DNA from: JAWLGW01 sp964569055
Lineage (GTDB): Bacteria > Planctomycetota > J058
Reading direction: 5' to 3'
NCBI GenBank assembly: GCA_964569055.1
Contig: CAZMSZ010000030.1
Location: forward strand, 1-34,073
Length of the DNA stretch: 34,073 nt
Notes under the pieces: generated by a model
What the model saw: only the letters and a program-made list of their open reading frames with translations
The model's database searches: none
Told to the model about the DNA's origin: nothing
Translations under genes and position numbers: made by a program
In this document: in pieces, positions 1 to 8,632 of the stretch
How the letters are laid out: each line of letters begins with the position of its first letter
Position numbering within the stretch: position 1 is the first letter of the stretch

Positions 1-165
1 CGAGCCGTTGCAGGACGACAGCTCACTTCCTTGCCCGTCTCTTCAGCGCGCCGTCGCACGTGCGACAGCTCCCTTCCTGGCCCGCACCACCAGCGAGCCG
101 TCGCAGGACGACCGCTCCCCTCCTTGCCCGCCGCGCACCGGGCGCCCTCGCGCCTGCGACAGCGA
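1..165. repeat. Imperfect 46-47 bp tandem repeat, about 3.5 copies
   Basis: Three consecutive units (1-46, 47-93, 94-140) and a partial fourth (141-165) align along their length. Each begins with CGAGCCGTYGCAGGACGAC or a close variant, followed by CGCTCCCTTCCTTGCCCG. Unit 2 contains a perfect 14-bp palindrome, GTCGCACGTGCGAC, and the other units keep inverted GTCG/CGAC arms around the same centre. The array abuts the stop codon of the zinc-finger/TPR gene and runs off the left window edge, so its full copy number is unknown. It lies downstream of a minus-strand gene, so repeated weak hairpins acting in termination or 3'-end stability are possible, but that is inference. Confidence 0.7.
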
Positions 166-1152
166 CTAGCGCCGGAGCCTCGCGCGGGCCCAGCTGAGGC
201 GGTAGTCCCAAGGCGAGGGTGGCGCAGCCTCGAGCGCGCGCTGGTAGGCCGCTTCAGCGGCCGCAGGGCCTTCCGCCAGGTCGCGTTGCAGCGCGGCGTA
301 GAAGCCGAGGTAGCCGAGCGTCTCGGGCGCCATCGCTCCGACTCGCTCGCGCAGCTCGTCGAAAGACGCCTCTCCGCGCGCCCAGCCAGCAATCGCGCCG
401 TACGCGTCGCCGGCGGAGTCGTTCGGCGGCCCGGGTGGCTCGCCGAGGAGCGCGAGCCAGACCTGCAGCTCGGGCTCGCTCGTGCCGCGAAGGAGCTCTC
501 GAGCGGCCTCGCGGTCGCCGCGGAACGCCGCGCAGAGCGCTCGATACGTCCGGGCCACGTCGGCGAACTGGCCCTCGGGCTCCTCGAGCAGCAGGCCGGC
601 TTCCTCGTCCGCAGCATCGATCCGTCCGAGGTCGAACAGCGCGTGCATCAGGCAAACCCGTGCGTTCGCCGCGAGCTCGCGCTCGCGGATCGCCCTGCGG
701 AGATACCCGATCGCATCGGCCGGCTCGCCAGCCTCCAGGAGCTCGTACCCCCGCTGGAACGAGGCGCCGTACTCCGGCTGTATGAACTCGAGGTGACCGA
801 GACGAGCCCACTCGAGGAAGGCGACCGCGACCGCTCCGGCGCCGATCGCACCCCACAGATCGTCCGTCCGGTGCCAGATGTAGTGCCCGAAGGCGGCGGC
901 GAGCACCAACCTGAGCGCGAACTGCGCTCGGCGGTCCCAGGCGAGCGCGCCGCTCAACCGGACCAGGAGCGGTAGCGGCCGTTCGGCTCGGCCGCAGGCG
1001 GCGCAGGCCTCCGCCTCGGTCCAGCACTCGGCGTGCTGGATTGCGTCGCACCCCGCGCAGCGTCGGTTGCGCTCGCGGTGCTCCACCTCCTCGTGGCAGT
1101 AGGGGCACTGAGCGGAGCGATCGCTGCGCAGTCGGAGCCGCAGGTCGGGCAT
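166..1152 (-). CDS. RING/PHD-like zinc-finger, transmembrane and TPR protein
   Basis: A 328-residue protein. Residues 16-53 hold eight metal ligands in C4HC3 order: C16, C19, C32, C35, H40, C43, C50 and C53, spaced as in PHD or RINGv fingers and in bacterial RING-like domains. A hydrophobic stretch around residues 75-115 probably makes two membrane passes. The remainder is alpha-helical with TPR-like repeats (FQRGYELLEAGEPADAIGYL and a later AAYQRALEAAP). This suggests a membrane-anchored scaffold with a cytoplasmic zinc knuckle. No enzymatic motif is visible and no ubiquitin-like partner lies nearby, so a ligase role cannot be claimed. The ATG is supported by a TAGACT hexamer ending 7 bp upstream, which also suggests its own promoter separate from the fatty-acid operon. 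Confidence 0.75.
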   Translation of the reverse strand: MPDLRLRLRSDRSAQCPYCHEEVEHRERNRRCAGCDAIQHAECWTEAEACAACGRAERPLPLLVRLSGALAWDRRAQFALRLVLAAAFGHYIWHRTDDLWGAIGAGAVAVAFLEWARLGHLEFIQPEYGASFQRGYELLEAGEPADAIGYLRRAIRERELAANARVCLMHALFDLGRIDAADEEAGLLLEEPEGQFADVARTYRALCAAFRGDREAARELLRGTSEPELQVWLALLGEPPGPPNDSAGDAYGAIAGWARGEASFDELRERVGAMAPETLGYLGFYAALQRDLAEGPAAAEAAYQRALEAAPPSPWDYRLSWARARLRR

Positions 1153-1159
1153 CGCGCGC

Positions 1160-1165
1160 AGTCTA
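1160..1165 (-). promoter_or_regulatory. Candidate -10 hexamer TAGACT, 7 bp before the start codon
   Basis: TAGACT on the minus strand is followed by 7 bp and then the ATG of the zinc-finger/TPR gene. The spacing would put the transcription start at or next to the A of ATG. The same arrangement recurs before several genes here. No convincing -35 element was found. Confidence 0.45.
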
Positions 1166-1205
1166 GCGAGCCCGCCTCAGCAGCGGTCGCGCGCCGGCCG
1201 CCCGC

Positions 1206-1421
1206 TCAGCCCCGCAGGGGCTCGGAGCGCCGGCGGACGTCGTACTCCAGCGAGGCCGTGAGCGGGTAGGTGCGGCCGTAGGCGCGCAGGAGGGGGTAGC
1301 CGCGCTCGTCGTGGTCGAGCTCGACCACGGCGCCGCGGGGGATGTGGTCGACCACCTCGCCGTACTGGAAGGTGCCCTTGAGGCCGTAGATGTCGCCGAT
1401 CATTCGCCGCTTCTCAGCCAT
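1206..1421 (-). CDS. Small conserved-looking hypothetical protein (71 aa)
   Basis: The ORF begins 15 bp after the stop of the enoyl-reductase gene, on the same strand, with a GGAG-type ribosome site (ACGGAGCG) about 7 bp before the ATG. The product is charged and soluble, with a beta-rich pattern (FQYGEVVDHIPRGAVVELDH, then LLRAYGRTYPL) that could fold as a small barrel. I do not recognise the family. Its position at the end of the fabF-acp-desaturase-fabZ-fabI operon makes it a candidate accessory factor of that pathway, though I cannot exclude simple co-transcription. No signal peptide, cysteine or catalytic motif is visible. Confidence 0.6.
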   Translation of the reverse strand: MAEKRRMIGDIYGLKGTFQYGEVVDHIPRGAVVELDHDERGYPLLRAYGRTYPLTASLEYDVRRRSEPLRG

Positions 1422-1436
1422 GGCTCGCTCCGTCGT

Positions 1437-2249
1437 TCAGCGGTCGGCCCGGGTGGCCCGGGACACGATCTCCTTGTCGAAGTAGTTCGTCCGCATGCCG
1501 GCGTCGATCACCAGCCCCTGCGCGTTGATCCCGCTCGAGCGGGGGGAGAGCAGGAACGCGACGGCGTTCGCCACCTCCTCGGTCTGGACCGCCTGCTTGC
1601 GCAGGGTCGCCTGCTCGGCGAACAGGTAGTTGGGCACGTAGTCGGGGATCCCGGCCGAGGCGCTGGTCTTGAGCAGGCCGGCGCGGACGGAGTTGAAGCG
1701 CACGCGGGTGTCCTGCGAGAAGCTCTTGGCGAGGAACACCACCGCCGAGTGGAGGGCGGCCTTGACCGGCGCCATGTAGCCGTAGTTCTGCGAGGCCATC
1801 TCGGTGGTCGAGATCCCGATCGTGACCACCGAGGCGTCGGGGTCGAGGTGGGGCGCGAGCGCGTTGGCGCAGGCCACCAGCGAGAAGCAGGAGATGTCGA
1901 CCGCCTGGAGGAAGTCGGCCCGCACCGTCTGGTGGAACGGGACCAGCCCCTGCGAGTAGTTGGCGAAGGCGAGCGAGTGGACGAAGCCGTGGAGCGGCGC
2001 GTACTGCGCTGCCTCGGCCGCCAGGCGATCGATCTCCTCCTGGCGCTCGACGTCGCACACGAGCAGCGGCTCGTCCTTGATCGCCTTGGCCCGGAGCTGC
2101 TCGTAGCGCTCCTTGGAGCGGCACACCCACACCACCTCGGCCCCGGCCTCGCGCAGGACCTTGCCGGTGTGGAACGCGACGCTCTTCTTGTTGGCGACGC
2201 CCATCACGAGGACGCGCTTGCCCTCGAGCTGCAAGAAGTCGGCGGGCAC
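1437..2249 (-). CDS. fabI: Enoyl-ACP reductase, FabI-like short-chain dehydrogenase
   Basis: 270 residues, the normal FabI length. It has the FabI-type nucleotide motif GVANKKSVAF near residues 17-26, a HSLAFA segment matching FabI HSIGFA, and the catalytic pair Y156-x6-K163, at the same numbers as in E. coli FabI. The outer tyrosine of E. coli (Tyr146) appears to be Ile146 here. The expected reaction is NAD(P)H-dependent reduction of trans-2-enoyl-ACP. A longer frame starts at 2282 but runs into the fabZ-like gene. I chose the GTG at 2247-2249, 4 bp after that gene's stop, because homology starts there (VPADFLQLEGKRVLVMG). The operon context implies a pathway-specific copy rather than the housekeeping enzyme. 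A ketoreductase role is also conceivable, since no fabG is present. Confidence 0.85.
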   Translation of the reverse strand: MPADFLQLEGKRVLVMGVANKKSVAFHTGKVLREAGAEVVWVCRSKERYEQLRAKAIKDEPLLVCDVERQEEIDRLAAEAAQYAPLHGFVHSLAFANYSQGLVPFHQTVRADFLQAVDISCFSLVACANALAPHLDPDASVVTIGISTTEMASQNYGYMAPVKAALHSAVVFLAKSFSQDTRVRFNSVRAGLLKTSASAGIPDYVPNYLFAEQATLRKQAVQTEEVANAVAFLLSPRSSGINAQGLVIDAGMRTNYFDKEIVSRATRADR

Positions 2250-2253
2250 GGCG

Positions 2254-2690
2254 CTACTCCGTCGGCCTGGGCGCGAGCGCACACGCGAAGCTGGTCGAGG
2301 CCGCCAGCTTGCCGTTCACCTTGGCGCGCCCCTTGAGGTGGAACAGCTTGTCGAGCGCGTCCTCGAGCTCGACCTCGAGCTCGAGCACGTCGCCCGGGCG
2401 GACCATGGCCTTGAAGCGGGTGTCCTTGATCCGGGTCATGACCGGCATCAGCCCCGCCGCGAGCTGCTCCTTGGCGCGGCTCGACAGCAGGATCGCCCCC
2501 GCCTGGAACATGGCCTCGCACACCAGCACGCCCGGCGTGATCGGGAAGTCGGGGTAGTGGCCCGCGAAGAACGGCTCGGCCGGGTCGACCCGCTTGGTCG
2601 CCCGGATCGCGCGCTCGGTCAGCTCGAGCACCTCGTCCACCCACAGGAAGGGTGGGCGGTGCGGGATCGCCGCCAGGACCTGCTCGCGGC

Positions 2691-2694
<4 letters not shown>
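2254..2694 (-). CDS. fabZ: FabZ-like 3-hydroxyacyl-ACP dehydratase (hotdog fold)
   Basis: 146 residues, typical of FabZ. It opens with the family sequence IPHRPPFLWVDEV (residues 10-22) and carries the catalytic histidine H46 in FAGHYPDFPITPG and the catalytic glutamate E60 in VLVCEAMFQAG. The predicted reaction is dehydration of 3-hydroxyacyl-ACP to trans-2-enoyl-ACP, the step before the FabI-like enzyme encoded next. The start is the GTG at 2692-2694, which overlaps the stop of the upstream flavoprotein gene in a GTGA arrangement, indicating translational coupling. A longer in-frame reading further upstream is antisense-like and has no homology. An isomerase role as in FabA is less likely given the FabZ-like length and motifs. 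Confidence 0.88.
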
Positions 2695-4136
<1,442 letters not shown>

Positions 4137-4137
4137 G

Positions 4138-5604
4138 TCACGCTCCTGCCTGCAGGACGCGGGCGTTGGCGATCGAGATCCCCGAGAGCATCGCGCCCAC
4201 GATGCCGAGGAACCCCTGGTCGGTGCCGGCGAGGTACAGCCCCTCGATCGGCGTCAGGCCGCTCTTGACCTTCTTGGGCGAGCCGTAGATCGCGCCCTTG
4301 AGGTGGCCCGTGTAGAAGCGGACCGTCGTGGGCGTGAACACGTCGTCGCACACCACGTGCGGGCGGAAGTCGCCGAGCATCTCGACGAGCTTCTCCTGCT
4401 GGCGGCGGTACCAGGCCGCCTTCACGTCGGCGTACGGCTCGGGCTTGGCGAGCGCGGCCCAGCGGTCGTAGTTGGCGATGCTCGTGACCCGCAGCAGGCC
4501 CTCGGGCAGCGGCGCCTGGTGGTGGTAGTTGTTCGGCGCGCAGATCACGCCCGAGCGCACGTCGGCGAAGTCGTCGGGCGGGCGGTAGTCGAAGCGCGGC
4601 GAGTCGTTGTAGAAGATGATCGTCTGGTCGATCCCGAGGTCGCGCGGCTCGGCGTCGAGCACCATGATCGACTCCATGAAGCTCATGGAGCCGATCGGCG
4701 CCTCGTCGGCGGGGAGCGGCGGCAGGCCGTCGGCGCGGGCCAGCGTCTCGGGGTAGCCGATCGTCGAGAGCACGACCGGGGCCTCGATCACCTCGCCGCC
4801 GCCCTCGAGCGGGCGCGGCGCGGGCTTGGCGGTCGTGTTCCGCTTGGCCGACTTGGTGACCCCGCGCACCGCCTCGAGCAGCACGCCGCGCACGCGCCCC
4901 TCGTGGGTCAGGATCCGCTCGACCCCGCGCTGATAGCGCAGCTCGCCGCCGAGCTCGAGGAACTTGTCGACCAGCGCCGAGATCACGGTCCGCACGCCGC
5001 CCTCGGGGCGGGCGAACCCCTCCTTGAACAGCGCCTTGAACATGATGCAGTACTGGCCCATCTCCATCGCGTTCACCTGCGCGGAGCCGTAGTACATCAG
5101 CGGGCAGTAGAGCATCTCGACCAGCAGCGGGTCGGTGATCAGCTCCTCGATCACGGGGCGCGAGTCGACCGGCGCGGCGTCGAGGCTCAGGTCGTCGTAG
5201 TCGTCGATCAGCTTGGTGAGCCGGTCGAAGCCGTCGATCTGATCGGGGAAGGCGCGGCGCACCTCCGCCCGGAGCAGCTCGAAGTCGTTGCCGAAGCGCA
5301 GGCGCGCCCCGGGGAAGCGCACCTCCGAGCCGTGCTGCTCGCGCAGCGCGAACGCCTCGTACGGGATGCGCAGCTGGCGCAGCAGCTTGGTCAGCGGCGC
5401 GCGCTTCGCCCCGCGCGGCACGTAGTTCGTCATGGCGTGGAGGCCCACGTCGAACGCGCGCCGGTGGCGGTGGTAGTAGCCGTTGAGCCCGCCCGGCAGG
5501 TAGTGCCGCTCGAGGATCAGCGTCCGCTTGCCGAACATGGCGAGCCGGATCCCGGCCGCCAGGCCCGACATGCCCGCCCCGATGATGATCGCGTCGTAGC
5601 CCAT
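4138..5604 (-). CDS. CrtI/phytoene-desaturase-type FAD oxidoreductase, paralog 2
   Basis: 488 residues, beginning directly with the FAD-binding fold (MGYDAIIIGAGMSGLAAGIR) and the LERHYLPGGLNG loop. The C-terminus carries GLYLAGTDQGFLGIVGAMLS, the superfamily's FAD-contacting end. It is clearly divergent from paralog 1, so the two are unlikely to be a recent duplication and may catalyse different steps or form a heteromer. A lysine-rich insert around residues 245-270 (TKSAKRNTTAKPAPRP) looks disordered and could be a docking loop for the acidic ACP; that is speculation. The start is the ATG at 5602-5604, with FAD-fold homology from residue 3. The gap to the upstream ACP gene is 77 bp, and the gap to paralog 1 is 1 bp. 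Confidence 0.85.
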   Translation of the reverse strand: MGYDAIIIGAGMSGLAAGIRLAMFGKRTLILERHYLPGGLNGYYHRHRRAFDVGLHAMTNYVPRGAKRAPLTKLLRQLRIPYEAFALREQHGSEVRFPGARLRFGNDFELLRAEVRRAFPDQIDGFDRLTKLIDDYDDLSLDAAPVDSRPVIEELITDPLLVEMLYCPLMYYGSAQVNAMEMGQYCIMFKALFKEGFARPEGGVRTVISALVDKFLELGGELRYQRGVERILTHEGRVRGVLLEAVRGVTKSAKRNTTAKPAPRPLEGGGEVIEAPVVLSTIGYPETLARADGLPPLPADEAPIGSMSFMESIMVLDAEPRDLGIDQTIIFYNDSPRFDYRPPDDFADVRSGVICAPNNYHHQAPLPEGLLRVTSIANYDRWAALAKPEPYADVKAAWYRRQQEKLVEMLGDFRPHVVCDDVFTPTTVRFYTGHLKGAIYGSPKKVKSGLTPIEGLYLAGTDQGFLGIVGAMLSGISIANARVLQAGA

Positions 5605-5681
5605 GCGTGCTTCCGCGCCGGCGTCCGGATACGACGCGGGCGCTCCCGACCTCGAGGAGCGCCCGCCGCGCCGGCGTCGCG

Positions 5682-5933
5682 TTACTTGTCGGCGAGCTTG
5701 GGCGAGAGGTACTCGACGCAGGAGTCGAGCGTCGCCAGCTTGGGGTAGTCCTCCTCGGGGACCTCGACGCCGTAGCGCTTGCGCAGCTCCATCACGATGT
5801 CGAGGAAGTCCATCGAGTCGAGGTCGAGCTGGTCGCGCAGCCGGACGTCGGGCTTGACGGCGGAGAGGTCCTCGTCGGGGGCGATGTCGGCGATGATCTC
5901 GAGGATGACGGCGCTGATCTCGGTGGCCTGCAC
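5682..5933 (-). CDS. Acyl carrier protein
   Basis: 83 residues, acidic, with the phosphopantetheine attachment site at Ser40 in QLDLDSMDFLDIVMEL. The surrounding pattern (D before S, MDFLD after it) differs from the housekeeping ACP consensus DSLDTVEL and is closer to dedicated secondary-metabolism or ladderane-type ACPs, which fits a pathway-specific carrier. The start is a GTG at 5931-5933 preceded by a strong AGGAG ribosome site 7 bp upstream. Longer readings through the 38-bp gap into the ketosynthase gene lack homology. It sits between the ketosynthase and the first flavoprotein gene, so it probably carries the acyl chain through all enzymes of this operon. It needs a phosphopantetheinyl transferase encoded elsewhere. 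Confidence 0.9.
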   Translation of the reverse strand: MQATEISAVILEIIADIAPDEDLSAVKPDVRLRDQLDLDSMDFLDIVMELRKRYGVEVPEEDYPKLATLDSCVEYLSPKLADK

Positions 5934-5971
5934 TGGGTATCTCCTGCGGCTCTGCTCTGGCGTGTATCCGG

Positions 5972-7213
5972 CTACTCGGCGAACCGCCGCACGATCACGG
6001 CGGAGTTGATCCCCAGCATGCCGAAGCTGGTGTTGAGGATCACGTCCACCTGCGGGACCTCGCGCGCCTCGTTGAGCACCAGGCCCGCGAGCTCGCACTC
6101 GGGGTCGAGCTCGTCGACGTTGATCGTGGGGTGGACGACCCGGTCCTCGAAGCTGGGCAGGTTCCCCGCCAGCTCGAGCGCCCCGGCCGCCCCCATGGCG
6201 TGACCGATGTAGCTCTTGGTGTTGTTGACGTGGACCTTCGGGTCGTCCCTGAAGACCTCGCGCACGGCGGCGCACTCCTTGATGTCGCCCGCCTTGGTCG
6301 AGGTGGCGTGCGTGTTGATGATGTCCACGTCGCTCGGCGTGAGGCCGGCCCGCTTCAGCGCCAGCCGCATGCACGCCGCCTGGCGCTCGGAGTTGGGGAG
6401 CACCGCGTCGGTGGCGTCGGAGTTGATCGCGTAGCCGATGAGCTCGCCCAGGATCGAGGCCCCGCGCGCCTTCGCCCGCGCCAGCGTCTCGAGCACGTAG
6501 ATCGCGCCGCCCTCGGAGACCACGATCCCGTTGCGCGCCAGGTCGAACGGACGCGAGGCCTTGGTCGGGTCCGCGTGCTCGGCGAGCGCGCCCTGGGCGC
6601 GGAAGCTGGCGAAGATCCCGAAGGTGTGGATCGCCTCGGACACGCCGCCCGCGAGCGCCACGTCGACCTCGCCCATGCGCAGCTGCTGCAGGCCCTGGAT
6701 CAGGCCGGCGTTCCCCGCCGCGCAGGCCGCGCCGATCGTGTAGTGCGGGCCGGTGATCCCGAGGTTGATCGTGACCTCGCCCGCGGGGTTGTTGGCGACC
6801 GTGCGCGGGTTGTGGTGGTGCGACCAGTACTTGACGTCGTGGTCGAACTTCGAGAGCGCGTGGACCTCGTTCTCGGTCTCGACGTTGCCGTGCTCGGTGA
6901 TCCCGAGGTAGACGCCGATCCGGCTGCGGTCGAGCGCGTCGAGCTCGAGGCCGGAGTCCTTCAGCGCCTCGTGCGCGCAGTAGATCGAGATCGAGCCGGC
7001 GCGGGTGCCCTTCCGCAGCTCCTTGCGCTTCTGGTACTTCACCTCGTCGAACCGGCAGATCCCCGCCAGGGTCGGGCCGACGTAGCGGATCTCGTAGGGC
7101 GAGACGCCGCTCTGCTTCTCCAGCAGCGCCTTGCGGAAGTCCGCCAGGTTGTCGCCGTTGGGGGCGGTCAGCCCCAGGCCGGTGATGACGATCCGTTGCT
7201 CGGGCTCTAGCAT
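5972..7213 (-). CDS. fabF: Beta-ketoacyl-ACP synthase, FabF-like
   Basis: 413 residues, the standard length of KAS II. The thiolase-fold catalytic triad is visible: C164 in IGAACAAGNAG, H302 in NTHATSTKAGD and H338 in NTKSYIGHAMGAAGALE, with the conserved K333. It should catalyse decarboxylative Claisen condensation of malonyl-ACP with an acyl-ACP. The active-site Cys flanks (ACAAGN) differ from housekeeping FabF (ACTSG or ACATG), suggesting a specialised substrate. It is the first gene of the minus-strand operon and faces oleA across 360 bp. The start is the ATG at 7211-7213, directly before the family N-terminus QRIVITGLGL. A chain-length-factor role is excluded by the intact triad. Confidence 0.92.
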   Translation of the reverse strand: MLEPEQRIVITGLGLTAPNGDNLADFRKALLEKQSGVSPYEIRYVGPTLAGICRFDEVKYQKRKELRKGTRAGSISIYCAHEALKDSGLELDALDRSRIGVYLGITEHGNVETENEVHALSKFDHDVKYWSHHHNPRTVANNPAGEVTINLGITGPHYTIGAACAAGNAGLIQGLQQLRMGEVDVALAGGVSEAIHTFGIFASFRAQGALAEHADPTKASRPFDLARNGIVVSEGGAIYVLETLARAKARGASILGELIGYAINSDATDAVLPNSERQAACMRLALKRAGLTPSDVDIINTHATSTKAGDIKECAAVREVFRDDPKVHVNNTKSYIGHAMGAAGALELAGNLPSFEDRVVHPTINVDELDPECELAGLVLNEAREVPQVDVILNTSFGMLGINSAVIVRRFAE

Positions 7214-7573
7214 CCTGGGTCCACCCTGGGCCGCGCGCCGTAAGGCCCGTCGGACGAGAGCGGAACGTTATCGCATCGCGCGCGCATCGACAAACGAAAG
7301 ATCCATCAATCCGTCAACCCCAATCCGGTCTCCGCGCCCGTCTGGTAGCCCGCGTCCCAAGGGTCCTTCCCCCTAAGGCTTGCGACACGAAGTCCTCGCC
7401 CTTGACGCGCTCGAAACACGGGGCGGGGGCGCCCGCCCGGGGGAGGGCGGCCGGATCTTCGGCGGACGGCGTGCTAGACAGAGGGCCGGGCGGCGGCGCG
7501 GCGCCCGATCCGGCGGGGGTCCTTTCGCTGCCCCGCCCGCTGCGATAGACTCCGCGCCCCTCGCGAGGGCGCG
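7214..7573. promoter_or_regulatory. Divergent promoter region between the fabF operon and oleABCD
   Basis: This 360-bp gap has no credible gene. An AT-richer patch at 7267-7317 is unusual for this genome. On the minus strand it has TTGACG at 7317-7312 and GATAAC at 7272-7267, a few tens of bases before fabF. On the plus strand, TAGACT at 7546-7551 is the best -10 for oleA, 22 bp before its ATG. TTGACG at 7402-7407 and TAGACA near 7475-7480 are weaker plus-strand candidates. A GC-rich stretch at 7421-7455 could form a hairpin. A shared region would allow joint control of both operons. No known regulator site was recognised. Confidence 0.45.
7553..7573 (+). other. Inverted repeat abutting the oleA start codon
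   Basis: CGCGCCC (7553-7559) and GGGCGCG (7567-7573) form a perfect 7-bp GC stem around a 7-nt loop, and the right arm touches the ATG and includes the GAGGG ribosome site. It could mask translation initiation. However, if transcription starts about 7 bp after TAGACT (7546-7551), the left arm would be only partly transcribed, so a DNA-level operator or chance is equally possible. Confidence 0.4.
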
Positions 7574-8632
7574 ATGCGCTACACCAACGTCCACATCCAG
7601 GCCTTCGGCCACGAGCTCCCCCCGCGCGTCGTCTCCTCGGCCGCGCTCGAGGACGCGCTGTCCCCGCTGTATCAGAAGCTGCGCCTGCCGGAGGGGCGGC
7701 TGGAGCTGATCAGCGGCGTGCGCGAGCGCCGGTTCTGGGAGCCGAACACCCGCCCGAGCACCGTGAGCGTCCGCACCGTCCGCGCCGCGCTCGAGCGAGC
7801 GGGCGTGGGGGTCGAGCGGCTCGGCGCCCTGGTCCACACCTCCGTGTGCCGCGACTACCTCGAGCCCGCCACGGCCAGCGTGGTCGCGGGCGCGCTCGAC
7901 CTGCCTCGCAGCGCGATGGTGTTCGACATCTCGAACGCCTGCCTCGGCTTCATGAACGGGCTGGTCACGATCGCCAACATGATCGAGCTCGGCCAGATCC
8001 AGGCGGGCGTGGTCGTGGCCACCGAGGCCGGCGAGGGCCTGGTCGACGCCACCGTGGCCGACCTCAACGAGCGCGCCAAGAACGGGATCAACCGCAAGCA
8101 CCTCAAGCCCGCCTTCGCCTCGCTCACGATCGGGTCGGGCTCGGTGGCGGCCGTCCTGGTGCGGGCCGACCAGGCCGGGCCCGGCGGGGCGCGCCTCCTG
8201 GGCGGCGCGTTCGCGCAGGCGACCGAGCACGCCGGCCTGTGCCGCAGCGCGCCCGACCAGGGCTTCGCCGGCGGGGCGCACCCGCTCATGGAGACCGAGT
8301 CCGAGTCGGTGCTCGAGAACGGCTGCGCGCTGGCGAGCGACACCTGGACGCGGTTCAAGGACAAGCTCGGCTGGAGCGACCGCACCCCCGACCGGATCTA
8401 CTGCCACCAGGTCGGCGCCAGCTACCGCAAGGCGCTGTTCGACGCGCTCGAGCTCGAGGCCGACGAGGACTACCCCACCCTCGAGTTCCTGGGCAACGTG
8501 GGCTCGGTCAGCCTCCCGATCGGGGTGGCGCTCGCCGAGCGCGAGGGGCGCCTGCGCGCCGGCGACCGACTGGCCATGCTCGGGATCGGCAGCGGGCTCA
8601 ACTGCGTGATGCTCGGGGCGGAGTGGACGTGA
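7574..8632 (+). CDS. oleA: OleA, head-to-head acyl-CoA condensing thiolase
   Basis: 352 residues, thiolase fold. All OleA hallmarks are present: nucleophile C123 in SNACLGFMNG, H278 in CHQVG, N308 in FLGNVGSVSLP, and the OleA-specific glutamate E97 in DYLEPATA (Glu117 in the Xanthomonas enzyme), contributed across the dimer. The enzyme joins two long-chain acyl thioesters by a non-decarboxylative Claisen condensation to a 2-alkyl-3-ketoacyl product. It opens a four-gene operon and overlaps oleB by 4 bp (GTGA). The E97 and CHQVG environment distinguishes it from FabH. The start is the ATG at 7574 with a GAGGG ribosome site. Its acyl donor may come from the divergent fatty-acid operon; that is inference. 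Confidence 0.95.
   Translation: MRYTNVHIQAFGHELPPRVVSSAALEDALSPLYQKLRLPEGRLELISGVRERRFWEPNTRPSTVSVRTVRAALERAGVGVERLGALVHTSVCRDYLEPATASVVAGALDLPRSAMVFDISNACLGFMNGLVTIANMIELGQIQAGVVVATEAGEGLVDATVADLNERAKNGINRKHLKPAFASLTIGSGSVAAVLVRADQAGPGGARLLGGAFAQATEHAGLCRSAPDQGFAGGAHPLMETESESVLENGCALASDTWTRFKDKLGWSDRTPDRIYCHQVGASYRKALFDALELEADEDYPTLEFLGNVGSVSLPIGVALAEREGRLRAGDRLAMLGIGSGLNCVMLGAEWT

Noticed and set aside
1..165. CRISPR array
   Set aside because: The units are contiguous and similar along their whole length, with no unique spacers and no cas genes nearby.
5682..6374. Longer reading of the ACP gene extending into the ketosynthase gene
   Set aside because: The extension is a shifted-frame shadow of fabF. 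The ACP has its own GTG with AGGAG 7 bp upstream.
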